This document shows positions 1 to 8,991 of a DNA stretch of 64,000 nt, one piece after another. Source of the stretch: Bacteroides sp. 519 (GTDB lineage Bacteria; Bacteroidota; Bacteroidia; Bacteroidales; Bacteroidaceae). Position 1 is the stretch's first letter. Each line of letters opens with the position of its first letter. The stretch spans positions 36,218 through 100,217 of the forward strand of contig NZ_QVMJ01000008.1 in NCBI RefSeq assembly GCF_010500955.1. Direction: 5' to 3'. Made by a program: the position numbers and the translations under genes. A model generated the notes under the pieces. The model saw nothing but the letters and a program-made list of their open reading frames with translations, was not told the origin of the DNA and did no database searches.

Positions 1-474
1 AAAGGCAGCGGCTAGTCCGTCGGTAGCATCCATAAACGTAGGCATATCGGCTTTGGGTATATTGAGCATTCGTTGCAGCATGTCGGCAACTTGTTCTTTC
101 GAGGCTTGTCCATTACCAGTTATTGCCATTTTAATTTTTAGTGGAGCATATTCGGTAATGGGTATATCCCTGCTTAGTGCGGCTGCCATTGCAACACCTT
201 GTGCTCTGCCCAGTTTCAACATTGATTGTACATTTTTACCAAAGAATGGGGCTTCAATGGCCAGTTCGTCGGGCAAATAGCTTTCGATAATACCTGTAAC
301 TCTTTCAAATATGCGTCGAAGTTTCAGGTAATGGTTGCCATATTTACGAAGATCAATCACCCCCATTGCTATCATTTCGGGTTTTGTTCCTATAATCCGT
401 AACACTCCATATCCCATAATTGTTGTACCTGGGTCAATGCCAAGTATTATTTTCTCTTTTACTGGCTGAATCAC
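1..474 (-). CDS. ruvC: Holliday junction endonuclease RuvC (3' part cut by window edge)
   Basis: RuvC cleaves Holliday junctions as a dimer working with RuvAB. The visible 158 codons begin V-I-Q-P-V-K and then carry [16 protein letters not shown], whose Asp is the first catalytic acid of the RNase H-like fold, followed by [22 protein letters not shown] with the second acid and the conserved FFGKN loop. The C-terminal catalytic Asp/His region has started ([11 protein letters not shown]) when the window ends. The start is GTG at 472-474, overlapping the TGA of the upstream DUF4286 gene in a GTGA junction, so the two are translationally coupled. The identification is secure; only the C-terminus is missing. 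Confidence 0.95.
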   Translation of the reverse strand, partial: MIQPVKEKIILGIDPGTTIMGYGVLRIIGTKPEMIAMGVIDLRKYGNHYLKLRRIFERVTGIIESYLPDELAIEAPFFGKNVQSMLKLGRAQGVAMAAALSRDIPITEYAPLKIKMAITGNGQASKEQVADMLQRMLNIPKADMPTFMDATDGLAAAF

Positions 475-773
475 AGTACTGCCTCCATTAGTGTAGGAAA
501 TCCAACTACTTTATCTTTAAATATTTTAGTGATCTCCTCATTGTATTTAATTCCTTTTTCGGTATGCCAACGGTGCAGTATTGTAGAATTCTCTACTTCC
601 CATTGTAATGAGTAGTTGTGTCCCCCCTCGTGGTGACTCAATATGCGGCAAAGACGCGGCGATTGTAAAACCTCATCTTTGGCAACTTCGGGAATGAAAC
701 ATTCTTTTAACCAGATTAAAAAGTTATCATGAACTTCGTCTTCTACATGGTAAGTGGTATTGTAAATGAGCAT
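471..773 (-). CDS. DUF4286 family small protein
   Basis: A 100-aa soluble protein matching the DUF4286 family, found in Bacteroidota. It begins [21 protein letters not shown] and has the conserved pattern of an N-terminal beta strand, a W-L-K-E helix (the protein must not carry a signal peptide, and none is seen), and a C-terminal GFPTLMEAV. The fold resembles a small ferredoxin-like alpha/beta protein, but no biochemical role is known to me. It overlaps ruvC by 4 bp, so the pair forms an operon; that suggests co-regulation with recombination but is no proof of function. Confidence 0.85.
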   Translation of the reverse strand: MLIYNTTYHVEDEVHDNFLIWLKECFIPEVAKDEVLQSPRLCRILSHHEGGHNYSLQWEVENSTILHRWHTEKGIKYNEEITKIFKDKVVGFPTLMEAVL

Positions 774-832
774 ATTATCTTTTTTTGAATTATTATTTCT
801 ACAAAAATAGCAATAAATTAAGAATAATGCAT

Positions 833-840
833 TATATTTG
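833..840 (+). promoter_or_regulatory. -7 box of the tRNA-Ala promoter
   Basis: TATATTTG matches the Bacteroidota -7 consensus TAnnTTTG exactly and lies 18 bp before the tRNA. It also lies in the divergent gap shared with the DUF4286 gene. Confidence 0.65.
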
Positions 841-858
841 CATCGTCAAAAAAAGAAT

Positions 859-932
859 GGGGGATTAGCTCATCTGGCTAGAGCGTTAGACTGGCAGTCT
901 AAAGGTGATCGGTTCGAGTCCGATATTCTCCA
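859..932 (+). tRNA. tRNA-Ala (anticodon GGC)
   Basis: A 74-nt cloverleaf. The acceptor arm GGGGGAT pairs with ATTCTCC and includes the G3:U70 wobble that identifies alanine tRNAs. The D arm is AGCTCATCTGGCTAGAGC. The anticodon stem TTAGA/TCTAA closes the loop CTGGCAG, giving anticodon GGC. The T loop is GGTTCGAGTCC and the discriminator base is A932. CCA is not encoded: the next bases are CTT. It reads the alanine codons GCC and GCU. Confidence 0.96.
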
Positions 933-945
933 CTTAAGAAAAAAA

Positions 946-973
946 AGCGTCTCATTAGAGGCGCTTTTTTTGT
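946..973 (+). terminator. Rho-independent terminator of tRNA-Ala
   Basis: The hairpin GCGTCTC-ATTA-GAGGCGC (one G:T pair) is followed at once by seven T. It lies 15 bp after the tRNA. Confidence 0.85.
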
Positions 974-1010
974 AGTGTTGTGAATATAAAACAAGGTTAT
1001 CTTTGCGGGG

Positions 1011-1559
1011 TTATATATCTTCAGTAAAATCGAATATTTCAAGAAACATTTTTCTAACCTCTTCTTTTTTTTCGTCAGTTTTTGGAAAAGAATTCTTATT
1101 AACCAAAAGATATGAACTTATCTCTGGGAATATATAATGTTCAAAATTAATATCTCCAACAAAATTCTCTACGAGTTTACAATAAATTCTAAATCTTTTG
1201 TTGTTGTTGATTTTTTCTCTAATTTTTTGTTTAATTAAAATTGATCTTGAAGCGTTGAAAGCAAAGCATTTGTTCGGATATTCTTCTACTAGTAAAGAAA
1301 TGATACTGATACATGTAACCAGCGTTTTATATGGCATAAATTCATTGGTCAACATTGAATATTTGATATCGCTACTTCTGTCTCTTGCAGCGTAATATTT
1401 TATGCATATAACATCATTCTCAAAAAACTCTGCTCTAATGATATATTTCAATCTAGTAGAAGTGAAAAATTTGTAGATGTTGCAAAAAATAAAATCGTCA
1501 CCAGCAGTAGGGGACGATTTTTGTACAAAGTCTATGTGATATGGAGTACTATTAAACAT
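1011..1559 (-). CDS. Hypothetical protein, 182 aa
   Basis: I do not recognise a family. The protein is rich in Lys, Ile, Asn and Phe, has no signal peptide and no clear membrane span, and ends in an acidic/aromatic tail (FLEIFDFTEDI). Its ATG directly abuts the TAA of the small upstream gene, so the two form a bicistron. The pair is more AT-rich than the housekeeping genes around it, which fits recent acquisition. It lies between a tRNA gene and a small-RNA-like element, a common place for inserted cargo. Confidence 0.5.
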   Translation of the reverse strand: MFNSTPYHIDFVQKSSPTAGDDFIFCNIYKFFTSTRLKYIIRAEFFENDVICIKYYAARDRSSDIKYSMLTNEFMPYKTLVTCISIISLLVEEYPNKCFAFNASRSILIKQKIREKINNNKRFRIYCKLVENFVGDINFEHYIFPEISSYLLVNKNSFPKTDEKKEEVRKMFLEIFDFTEDI

Positions 1560-1739
1560 TTAACGGATGTAGAATTTTCCTGTTTTAACAGATTCTTTAT
1601 TAACTATTATTTTTTTTCCTTCTGTTATAATTTTAACCAATCTTACTTCCTTTGATTCTTCAATTCTTTCCCACCCAAACTTATCAAGGTTTTTAAGTAA
1701 GTTGTTTGCTTTTACCTTTTTATTTCTAGATGTTTTCAT
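1560..1739 (-). CDS. Hypothetical basic protein, 59 aa
   Basis: A small lysine-rich protein beginning MKTSRNKKVKANNLL, with a central FGWERIEESKEVRLVKI segment that could form a small beta fold. Longer readings are possible from in-frame ATGs at 1757 and 1802, but the -7 box TATCTTTG on this strand at 1770-1777 puts transcription start near 1763. That excludes the 1802 start and leaves almost no leader for 1757. The stop codon abuts the ATG of the 182-aa gene. Function is unknown. Confidence 0.45.
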   Translation of the reverse strand: MKTSRNKKVKANNLLKNLDKFGWERIEESKEVRLVKIITEGKKIIVNKESVKTGKFYIR

Positions 1740-1769
1740 ATTCTTTTGTATATTCATTATTATAATCAG

Positions 1770-1777
1770 CAAAGATA
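1770..1777 (-). promoter_or_regulatory. -7 box for the two hypothetical genes
   Basis: The minus-strand sequence TATCTTTG matches TAnnTTTG. A TTTG lies 15 bp upstream, slightly short of usual spacing. It decides the start of the 59-aa gene. Confidence 0.5.
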
Positions 1778-1972
1778 CAAATAATTTTAATCCAAACAAC
1801 AATATCAGTATCGTTAACTACAGCGTTAACAAAACCATTATCTGTAACATCAATAAGAACAGTAAACGCGTTATCTTCGTTAGTTATAAAATTACGCAGA
1901 AGAAAAAAAGAATAAAAATAAATACTTTTTTATCACTTTGTGTGAACAAAAAACAATCCTATCTGTTATTAG

Positions 1973-2115
1973 TATAGTTTTTCACTGTATTAGATATAAG
2001 ATTAATTGGATAGGGTTGTACTCGCTTGTGATAAGTTAGGTACATCAATAACAGAAGCGTCTGTTAACGATAAATGAATAGCATCGGTTCCATTAAGAGC
2101 CGATGTTTTTCTTTT
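1973..2115 (+). ncRNA. Divergent third member of the repeated small-RNA family, with terminator
   Basis: The stretch between the hypothetical bicistron and the DUF2461 gene holds no ORF. From 1978 it reads TTTTTCACTGTATTAGAT, then a TAAG and a TTAA at matching positions, aligning with TTTTTCATAGTATTAGAT in the two elements near 37.1 and 48.0 kb. Here the 3' part differs: instead of a short terminator hairpin there are about 60 more bases and then a strong hairpin (CATCGG... / ...CCGATG, about 2086-2109) followed by a T-rich run. The promoter is weak (TATAGTTT). It is either a longer family member or a decayed copy. Confidence 0.4.
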
Positions 2116-2152
2116 TTATGCGAAACTACTGGGATGTTTTAAAAAAAAATAG

Positions 2153-2160
2153 TACGTTTG
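2153..2160 (+). promoter_or_regulatory. -7 box for the DUF2461-yhcH-glgB cluster
   Basis: TACGTTTG matches TAnnTTTG and lies 28 bp before the DUF2461 start codon. Confidence 0.55.
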
Positions 2161-2188
2161 TACGTTAAAAACAGAAAAAGAAATTTTA

Positions 2189-2857
2189 ATGAATGTAGCT
2201 GTTATCTTTCACTTTCTGAAAGAACTTGCCGCAAATAATAATCGCGAATGGTTCAATGAAAATAGAGACAAATACGAATTAGCCCGTCTCGAATTCGAAA
2301 AGCTTCTCTCTACTGTTATCACAAGAATTGCAATGTTTGATGAAAGCATTCAAAGTGTTCAGGTAAAAGACTGTACATACAGAATTTACAGGGATACACG
2401 GTTCTCGCTTGATAAAACTCCTTATAAAACCCACTTTGGTGGTTATATCAATGCAAAAGGCAAAAAATCCAATCATTGTGGATATTATATTCATATACAA
2501 CCTGGTAATTGCTTGTTGGCCGGTGGAAGCATTTGTCCTCCTCCCAAATTACTGAAAGAGTTGCGCCAGGCGGTATACGATAATATAGACGAATATATTG
2601 CTATTGTAGAAGATCCTGAATTTAAAAAATACTTTCCTGTTATAGGAGATGATTTTCTGAAAACAGCACCTAAAGGCTTTCCTAAAGATTTTAAATACAT
2701 CGATTATCTTAAATGTAAAGAGTACACCTGCTCATACAAAGTGCCCGATGAATTCTTTACTTCACCCGATTTTCTGGATAAAACAGAAGATGCATATAAG
2801 CAATTGAAAAGATTTGGTGACTTTGTCAATTTTACAATTGATGAATTCGAAGAATAA
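2189..2857 (+). CDS. DUF2461 (TIGR02453) family protein
   Basis: A 222-aa cytosolic protein of the widespread DUF2461 family. Family hallmarks are visible: FLKELAANNNREWFNENRDKY near the N-terminus, RIYRDTRFSLDKTPYKTHFG around residues 70-90, GYYIHIQPG, and a late PKGFPKD motif. Length is normal for the family. No enzymatic activity is established to my knowledge. It leads a co-directional cluster with a YhcH-like protein and the glycogen branching enzyme, spaced 26 and 23 bp apart, so one transcript is likely; a metabolic link is possible but unproven. Confidence 0.88.
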   Translation: MNVAVIFHFLKELAANNNREWFNENRDKYELARLEFEKLLSTVITRIAMFDESIQSVQVKDCTYRIYRDTRFSLDKTPYKTHFGGYINAKGKKSNHCGYYIHIQPGNCLLAGGSICPPPKLLKELRQAVYDNIDEYIAIVEDPEFKKYFPVIGDDFLKTAPKGFPKDFKYIDYLKCKEYTCSYKVPDEFFTSPDFLDKTEDAYKQLKRFGDFVNFTIDEFEE

Positions 2858-2883
2858 GTAACAATCATTTAAATCATATAATC

Positions 2884-3330
2884 ATGATAGTTGACAGACT
2901 GGAGAATCTGGAAAAGTATGCCGTTCTCAACTCATTGTTTCCAAAGTTCATTGAATTTCTGGCAAAAACTGATTTAAACACGCTTGAGCCAGGTAAGATT
3001 GTATTAGTGCCTGATGAGCTTATAGTGAATATTGCTCAGGCTGGACCAAAAACAAAAGAGGAAGCCAAACTGGAAACTCACAATGTGTTTATTGATATTC
3101 AAATACCTTTGTCGGGAGAAGAAGTTATGGGTTATACCCCTGGAAAAGACTGTTTACCTGCTGATGCTCCTTATGACAAGGATAAGGATATCACTTTCTT
3201 CGAAGGTTTAGCAGATACCTATCTAACAATTAAACCGGGAATGTTTGCCATCTTTTTCCCACAGGACGGTCATGCACCGGCAATAAGCCCTGCTGGAGTA
3301 AAGAAAGTAATAGTTAAAGTGAAATCGTAA
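2884..3330 (+). CDS. YhcH/YjgK/YiaL family cupin-fold protein (DUF386)
   Basis: A 148-aa protein of the YhcH/YiaL family, cupin-like beta-barrel proteins that bind a metal and have been linked to sugar (especially sialic acid or pentose) anomer handling. The metal-binding signatures are present: KLETHNVFIDIQIPLSGEE gives the Glu/His pair and FPQDGHAP the late histidine. It begins MIVDRLENLEKY, as in the family. It lies between a DUF2461 gene and glgB in one orientation. Substrate is unknown; no sialic acid genes are nearby. Confidence 0.87.
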   Translation: MIVDRLENLEKYAVLNSLFPKFIEFLAKTDLNTLEPGKIVLVPDELIVNIAQAGPKTKEEAKLETHNVFIDIQIPLSGEEVMGYTPGKDCLPADAPYDKDKDITFFEGLADTYLTIKPGMFAIFFPQDGHAPAISPAGVKKVIVKVKS

Positions 3331-3353
3331 AAACAAGCAGATATACTTCGTGT

Positions 3354-5366
3354 ATGGAAAAAACTTTGAAGTTAATAAAAAATGATCCATGGCTTGAACC
3401 CTATGAAGATGCTATTGTAGGTCGCTATGAGTATGCCTTGAAGAAGAAAGCCGAACTAACCAATGATGGAAAGGAAACTCTTGCAGAGTTTGCTTCCGGT
3501 CATCTTTATTTCGGATTACACCGCACAGCTTCTGGATGGGTATTCAGAGAATGGGCTCCCAATGCAACCAAAATTTATATGGTTGGCACATTTAATAACT
3601 GGGAAGAAAAAGAAGAATTTGCTCTTACCCGGTTAGACTATGGTAACTGGGAAATCAACCTGGCCGATGAAGATTTGAAACATGGCGATCTTTATAAGCT
3701 AATTATTCATTGGAACGGAGGCCGTGGCGAACGTATACCAGCATGGGCAACCCGTGTAGTACAGGACGATAATACTAAAATCTTCAATGCTCAGGTATGG
3801 GCACCAGAGAAACCTTATATAATTAAACAAAATAAATTCAAGCCAAACACAGATCCTCTTTTAATTTATGAGTGCCATATTGGTATGGCCCAACAGGAGG
3901 AGAAGGTAGGTACATACAATGAATTCCGTGAGAAAATCCTTCCCCGTATTGTGAAAGAAGGATATAACTGTATACAAATCATGGCCATTCAAGAACATCC
4001 GTACTATGGAAGTTTTGGTTATCATGTATCCAGTTTCTTTGCTCCAAGTTCTCGCTTTGGTACACCGGATGAATTAAAAGAATTAATCGATACTGCCCAC
4101 GCATTGGGAATAACGGTAATTATGGATATCGTTCATTCGCATGCAGTAAAGAACGAGGTAGAAGGTCTTGGAAACTTTGCGGGCGATCCAAATCAATATT
4201 TCTACTCAGGTTCCCGTCATGAACATCCGGCATGGGATTCACTCTTATTCGATTATGGAAAGAACGAAGTAATTCACTTCTTGTTATCCAATTGTAAATA
4301 CTGGATAGAAGAATTTAACTTTGATGGATTCCGTTTCGATGGAGTAACCTCTATGTTATATTATAGTCATGGGTTGGGCGAGGCATTTGTTAACTACGCC
4401 GATTATTACAATGGACATCAGGATGGTAATGCAATATGTTATCTTACCTTGGCTAATGATGTAATACATCAGGTTAAGCCCAATGCAATAACCATTGCCG
4501 AAGAAGTTTCCGGTATGCCGGGATTAGCAGCCAAGATAGAAGATGGTGGCTACGGTTTTGATTACCGCATGGCTATGAACATTCCGGATTACTGGATTAA
4601 AACAATCAAGGAAAAGATTGACGAAGACTGGAAACCATCGAGCATGTTCTGGGAAGTAACCAATCGCCGGACCGATGAAAAAACAATATCGTATGCCGAA
4701 AGCCATGATCAGGCGTTGGTAGGAGATAAGACTATTATTTTCCGCTTAATTGATGCCGACATGTACTGGCACATGCAAAAAGGTGACGAGAATTATGTAG
4801 TACATCGTGGTATTGCTTTACATAAAATGATTCGCTTACTAACGGCATCAACAATAAACGGTGGTTACCTTAATTTTATGGGAAATGAATTCGGACATCC
4901 AGAATGGATTGATTTTCCGCGTGAAGGGAACGGATGGTCGCATAAGTATGCTCGCCGCCAATGGGATTTGGTAGATAATCAGAAACTTACTTATCATTAT
5001 TTGGGTGATTTTGATGCCGAGATGCTGAAAACCATAAAGAGTGTGAATGCTATTCAGGATACTAAAGTTCAAGAAGTATGGCACAACGATGGCGATCAGG
5101 TATTGGCTTATCAACGTGGGGATTTGGTTTTTGTATTTAACTTTAATCCAATGAAGTCTTTTGCCGATTACGGTTTCCTTGTTGCACCTGGAACTTACGA
5201 AGTTATTCTTAATACAGATAATCCGGCGTATGGTGGAAACGGACTTACAGATGATTCTGTAAAACACTTTACTATTCCCGATTCTTTGTATGCAAAGGAA
5301 AAGAAAGAATGGTTAAAGTTGTATGTCCCTGCGCGTACAGCAGTTGTTTTGCGTAAAGCAGAATAA
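3354..5366 (+). CDS. glgB: 1,4-alpha-glucan branching enzyme, eukaryote-like GH13 type
   Basis: It creates alpha-1,6 branches in glycogen. The 670-aa protein has a CBM48 domain (about residues 50-140, with GWVFREWAPNATKIYMVG), then a GH13 barrel. Catalytic motifs visible: DIVHSHAVKN (region I), GFRFDGVTSM with nucleophile Asp329 (region II), TIAEEVSGMPG (acid/base Glu, region III) and YAESHDQALVGDK (region IV), followed by a C-terminal beta domain. The YECHIGMAQQEEKVGTYNEF segment makes it closer to the eukaryotic GBE1 type than to E. coli GlgB. No glgA/C/P is in the window. Confidence 0.95.
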   Translation: MEKTLKLIKNDPWLEPYEDAIVGRYEYALKKKAELTNDGKETLAEFASGHLYFGLHRTASGWVFREWAPNATKIYMVGTFNNWEEKEEFALTRLDYGNWEINLADEDLKHGDLYKLIIHWNGGRGERIPAWATRVVQDDNTKIFNAQVWAPEKPYIIKQNKFKPNTDPLLIYECHIGMAQQEEKVGTYNEFREKILPRIVKEGYNCIQIMAIQEHPYYGSFGYHVSSFFAPSSRFGTPDELKELIDTAHALGITVIMDIVHSHAVKNEVEGLGNFAGDPNQYFYSGSRHEHPAWDSLLFDYGKNEVIHFLLSNCKYWIEEFNFDGFRFDGVTSMLYYSHGLGEAFVNYADYYNGHQDGNAICYLTLANDVIHQVKPNAITIAEEVSGMPGLAAKIEDGGYGFDYRMAMNIPDYWIKTIKEKIDEDWKPSSMFWEVTNRRTDEKTISYAESHDQALVGDKTIIFRLIDADMYWHMQKGDENYVVHRGIALHKMIRLLTASTINGGYLNFMGNEFGHPEWIDFPREGNGWSHKYARRQWDLVDNQKLTYHYLGDFDAEMLKTIKSVNAIQDTKVQEVWHNDGDQVLAYQRGDLVFVFNFNPMKSFADYGFLVAPGTYEVILNTDNPAYGGNGLTDDSVKHFTIPDSLYAKEKKEWLKLYVPARTAVVLRKAE

Positions 5367-5386
5367 AGAGAATATACTAAAACAAC

Positions 5387-5422
5387 AAAACGGGATGCTT
5401 ATTACAAGGCATCCCGTTTTTT
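5387..5422 (+). terminator. Terminator after glgB
   Basis: Perfect 12-bp stem (5387-5398 with 5409-5420) with a 10-nt loop and a T run. It ends in A's on one side and T's on the other, so it can also serve the convergent lipoprotein gene. Confidence 0.9.
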
Positions 5423-5455
5423 AATAGAATATAAGTACTGGATTGAAAGAACCTA

Positions 5456-6274
5456 TTAATTTTGAACTTTATATTCCTTTTTATTCTCTATTGTTTCTAA
5501 ATCTTTTGTTTGCGGAGAATATTTGCCAACATAGAAGTAATACCTTCCATCATTTGGTTTGAATTTCATAAGTTCGGATGTGAATGTATAACTATATATC
5601 GAATTCTGATCGTCTGTTATGATGTAGATATAAAAATCTTCGGTTGTTTCAATAGGCTTGTATTCACCAGTTAATGGTCGAACCGAAGGATACTTTCTCA
5701 TCATGCCACTCGGTGTTTTAATAGTAAGTAAGACAGGAGATAGATAAATATAGTCTACAAGAAGTGAATATTTGGAAGTAACCAGGTTTTCTACCCAATA
5801 GGTTAATCCATCAGCAAATAATGGGGTTCCGGGAATAAGCTCTTTGAGTAATTGTTGCTTAGAATCACCATCGCTATAAGACATAGCTTCGTAACTAAAT
5901 GAAATGTCATTAAATTCAATGTCGTTTTTAGCATCAATAATCAGGTTCTGATAATTCTTTCCAGTTAAATCCCAAGTGAATTTTGAGTTCTCATTGCTAC
6001 CAAAGAAGTCATTATTAGCAAAAGGAGCAAACCATTCAATGTTGCCAACATTTTCTTTATTAAAACTATAAACAGTAACTGCTTTTAATGGCTTGAACCA
6101 TTTATCGGTTGCTCCGGGTACCTGTTGAGCTTCGCCCCAAGTGTATTCTTTATAAACATAATTGGTAAGCTGATCTACATTCTGATCGTAATAATCCATT
6201 GGATCATCTCCACAAGATGATAGCCACAGGCTTGATAATATGACAACTAGTGCCAGTATTTGCTTTCTCATCAT
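5456..6274 (-). CDS. Secreted lipoprotein of unknown function
   Basis: A lipoprotein with an N-terminal segment MRKQILALVVILSSLWLSSCGDD whose lipobox LSSC predicts cleavage and lipidation at that Cys. The mature part of about 250 aa has scattered aromatic residues and beta-rich patterns but no motif I can name; it resembles uncharacterised Bacteroidales surface lipoproteins (DUF4827-like is possible). The start is placed at tandem ATGs 6269-6274, after AAGGAT. An upstream in-frame ATG at 6367 would extend the protein into the fucosidase 3' end and bury the signal peptide. It follows the fucosidase by 70 bp. Confidence 0.6.
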   Translation of the reverse strand: MMRKQILALVVILSSLWLSSCGDDPMDYYDQNVDQLTNYVYKEYTWGEAQQVPGATDKWFKPLKAVTVYSFNKENVGNIEWFAPFANNDFFGSNENSKFTWDLTGKNYQNLIIDAKNDIEFNDISFSYEAMSYSDGDSKQQLLKELIPGTPLFADGLTYWVENLVTSKYSLLVDYIYLSPVLLTIKTPSGMMRKYPSVRPLTGEYKPIETTEDFYIYIITDDQNSIYSYTFTSELMKFKPNDGRYYFYVGKYSPQTKDLETIENKKEYKVQN

Positions 6275-6344
6275 ATCCTTGTTTGTTTTTCGTGACAAAG
6301 TTAAGCAAAAAAACAACAAATCCCCATATAGGGGATTCATTGAT

Positions 6345-8135
6345 TTATAATAAAGGTCCGAATTCAATTAAATCATAAGTGTCTTTATTCATTGTTGTTT
6401 CCAGAGCCTCTATTTTAATATACTGGGCTTTAACCGGAGTATCCAGTAGAATGTCTTGTCTTACCGGATTGTTTCTGATATTGTTGAAAGGAGAATTTTC
6501 TTTAATCAGCTTCCAGTTTTTACCATCGCTACTGGTGTAAAAATTATATCTAACAATGTGATTGGCCTTGTTATTAGTAGCGGGTATGTAGTAAAATCCA
6601 GTGATATTGTTAACCTTTTCCATATTTAAAACTAGTGGACCATTAACAGATTTAGACGGTGACAAATTATCATTGGCCGAGTCTGTTAGTTCAGGAGCAT
6701 TGTATATAGCTATATTGTTAAGTATAGGACAGGCTAACGATTCTTTTATATTTACTCGTATTTTCTGTGCTGTTACACTTGGAAACCGTAAAATACGTTT
6801 GTATCCTATGGTGGTTGCCTCTTTTATCAGTTCCCATTGCGATGTCTGTGCATTCCAGAATTCAACAGAAAAACTAGCAACTCGTTGTCCCAAAGGAATG
6901 TACTCTTGTATTAAGAAACGGTTAAATGTTTCTGGTTGAGGTAGCGATATTTCAATAAATGCTTGCTTAACATCATCATCGGTGGTCCAATAAGAGTCGT
7001 AATTACCATTAATTAAATTGTTTGCATTATAAGTTGAAGAGTTGCCTCTGGTATATTGTGCAGTAATAGTAGCATTGGTAATAAGATTATTGGCAAACTC
7101 TTTATCAAGAGAGTGTTTGAGTTCCATTAACCGGGTCGAATCATTAGGGTGAATCAATCCCCGGCGATCGGGTGGTACATTTAATAGCAGATTGGAATTT
7201 CTACCTACCGAACTATAATAAATATTCATCAGGTGTTCCAGACTTTTCACTTTGTCGTTAGTGCGTGGACTGTAAAACCATCCCGGACGAATGGAAACAT
7301 CTGTCTCAGCCGGAACCCAGGCTTCTCCATTTCTATTACCAGTATTTAAGGTGTCTTGCGGAGGTGCAGCATGTCCTCGTCCGAATCCTGTAACATTGAG
7401 GGTAGACCAGTTTGTTGCTCCGGCTATTCCTCTTTCATTACCCATCCATCGTGCTCCCGGACCTATATCGCTGAATATAACTGCGTGTGGTTGATTTTTG
7501 TAAACTGTTTCATGAAACAAATCCCAATCGTACTCTTGTTTCTTTCCGTTAGGACCTTCACCATTTGCACCATCGAACCATTGTTCGAATACATGTCCGT
7601 AGCCAGATAAAACTTCATTTAATGTATTAGCGAATATCTGATTATATTCCGGAGTTCCATAAGCCGGATGATTCTGATCCCAAGGTGACAGATAAACGCC
7701 GAATTTTAAACCATATTCTTTACAAGCATCCGATAATTCTCTGAGTAAATCGCCTTTACCATCTTTCCAAAGACTTTCTCTTACAGTATGTGTACTGTAA
7801 TTGCTGGGCCATAAACAGAAACCATCGTGGTGTTTAGCTGTGATAATAATTGCTTTCATGCCTGCATCCTTTGCAATGGAAGCCCATTGGCGGCAATCAA
7901 GATTGGTTGGGTTAAATACTTTAGGATCTTCTTTGCCATCTCCCCATTCTACATTGGTAAATGTGTTTGGGCCGAAGTGTATAAACATGTAATATTCCAT
8001 TTTCTGCCATTCCAGTTGATGTTCGCTAGGTATAGCACCGTATGGGGCAGGAGGGGAGGTTGGCTGATTGCATGATGTAAAAAAACTGCCGGCAATAATA
8101 CCCGGAGCGAGTAAGCTAAAAAAAAGTTTTCTCAT
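6345..8135 (-). CDS. GH29 alpha-L-fucosidase lipoprotein with C-terminal F5/8-type carbohydrate-binding domain
   Basis: It removes alpha-linked L-fucose from glycans. The 596-aa protein starts with a lipoprotein signal (FFTSC, lipidated Cys22), so it is membrane-anchored and probably periplasmic or surface-exposed. GH29 motifs: YMFIHFGPNTF (about 49-59), KHHDGFCLWP (about 101-110) and EQWFDGANGEG with the predicted nucleophile Asp188. The C-terminal half has two beta-sandwich stretches of F5/8 type C (CBM32-like) character, for example ALETTMNKDTYDLIEFGPLL at the end. The layout fits the GH29-B group acting on alpha-1,3/4-fucose. No SusC/SusD genes are nearby. Confidence 0.92.
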   Translation of the reverse strand: MRKLFFSLLAPGIIAGSFFTSCNQPTSPPAPYGAIPSEHQLEWQKMEYYMFIHFGPNTFTNVEWGDGKEDPKVFNPTNLDCRQWASIAKDAGMKAIIITAKHHDGFCLWPSNYSTHTVRESLWKDGKGDLLRELSDACKEYGLKFGVYLSPWDQNHPAYGTPEYNQIFANTLNEVLSGYGHVFEQWFDGANGEGPNGKKQEYDWDLFHETVYKNQPHAVIFSDIGPGARWMGNERGIAGATNWSTLNVTGFGRGHAAPPQDTLNTGNRNGEAWVPAETDVSIRPGWFYSPRTNDKVKSLEHLMNIYYSSVGRNSNLLLNVPPDRRGLIHPNDSTRLMELKHSLDKEFANNLITNATITAQYTRGNSSTYNANNLINGNYDSYWTTDDDVKQAFIEISLPQPETFNRFLIQEYIPLGQRVASFSVEFWNAQTSQWELIKEATTIGYKRILRFPSVTAQKIRVNIKESLACPILNNIAIYNAPELTDSANDNLSPSKSVNGPLVLNMEKVNNITGFYYIPATNNKANHIVRYNFYTSSDGKNWKLIKENSPFNNIRNNPVRQDILLDTPVKAQYIKIEALETTMNKDTYDLIEFGPLL

Positions 8136-8247
8136 AAGATTGTTGATTTAGATGATTTAATTGCAAAATTAAACAAATTTAGATGCTAGTAGACATATAT
8201 GCGAAAAAAGAAGAGTTTTTTTGAATACATTTTAATAAAAATAGGTT

Positions 8248-8255
8248 TATATTTG
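8248..8255 (+). promoter_or_regulatory. -7 box of aqpZ
   Basis: TATATTTG matches TAnnTTTG and lies 43 bp before the aquaporin ATG in the divergent gap with the fucosidase. Confidence 0.6.
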
Positions 8256-8298
8256 TTGCGGATTTAGACTAATTGACGACTAATTAAAAAACAAAAAC

Positions 8299-8964
8299 AT
8301 GAAAAAGTACATTGCTGAGATGATCGGAACAATGGTTCTGGTCTTATTAGGGTGCGGTAGCGCCGTGTTTAATGGAGGAGTTGGTTCAACAGCTCAGGTA
8401 TTAACTGTTGCATTTGGATTCGGTTTGTCGGTGGTGGCTATGGCCTATGCCATTGGTGGCGTATCCGGATGTCATATAAATCCGGCAATCACATTGGGAT
8501 GCCTTCTAACCAAACGCATATCAGGAAAAGATGCAGGTATGTATATGTTGTTTCAGGTGATTGGAGCAATTATTGGTTCGGCTATACTTTATGCGCTTGT
8601 ATCGGGTTATGCACCTACTTCCACAACTACTGGTGCTAATGGTTATGGTGGTTCTACTACTACACTTACTGCATTTCTGGCAGAAGCTATTTTCACCTTT
8701 ATCTTTGTGTTGGTAGTATTGGGTGTTACAGATTCTAAAAAAGGAAACTCATCTTTAGCTGGTTTGGCAATCGGTTTGTCGCTGGTGTTGATTCACATTG
8801 TTTGTATTCCTATAACAGGAACTTCAGTGAATCCTGCTCGTAGTATAGGACCAGCTATTTTCGAAGGTGCAGAAGCGTTATCACAATTGTGGCTGTTTAT
8901 TGTAGCTCCATTTGTAGGTGCTGCGTGCAGTGCGCTGGTTTGGAAATTTGTAGGAAAAGAATAA
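8299..8964 (+). CDS. aqpZ: Aquaporin Z-type water channel
   Basis: A 221-aa, six-helix inner-membrane protein of the MIP family. Both NPA boxes are present: INPAITL at residues 60-66 and VNPARSI near 177-183. The aromatic/arginine filter Arg follows the second NPA, and a Cys/His pair (SGCHINPA) matches the AqpZ water-selective filter better than glycerol facilitators. Length is typical. It has its own promoter and a long hairpin downstream. Confidence 0.93.
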   Translation: MKKYIAEMIGTMVLVLLGCGSAVFNGGVGSTAQVLTVAFGFGLSVVAMAYAIGGVSGCHINPAITLGCLLTKRISGKDAGMYMLFQVIGAIIGSAILYALVSGYAPTSTTTGANGYGGSTTTLTAFLAEAIFTFIFVLVVLGVTDSKKGNSSLAGLAIGLSLVLIHIVCIPITGTSVNPARSIGPAIFEGAEALSQLWLFIVAPFVGAACSALVWKFVGKE

Positions 8965-8991
8965 AAAGGCGCGAAGGCTTTAAAGCGTGAA

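Noticed and set aside
53..280. 75-codon ORF on the plus strand
   Set aside because: It is antisense to ruvC, which has clear catalytic motifs; coincidental frame.
6345..8135. Polysaccharide utilisation locus around the fucosidases
   Set aside because: Neither GH29 gene (6345-8135, 37917-39230) has SusC, SusD, sulfatase or hybrid-sensor neighbours, so no PUL can be claimed.
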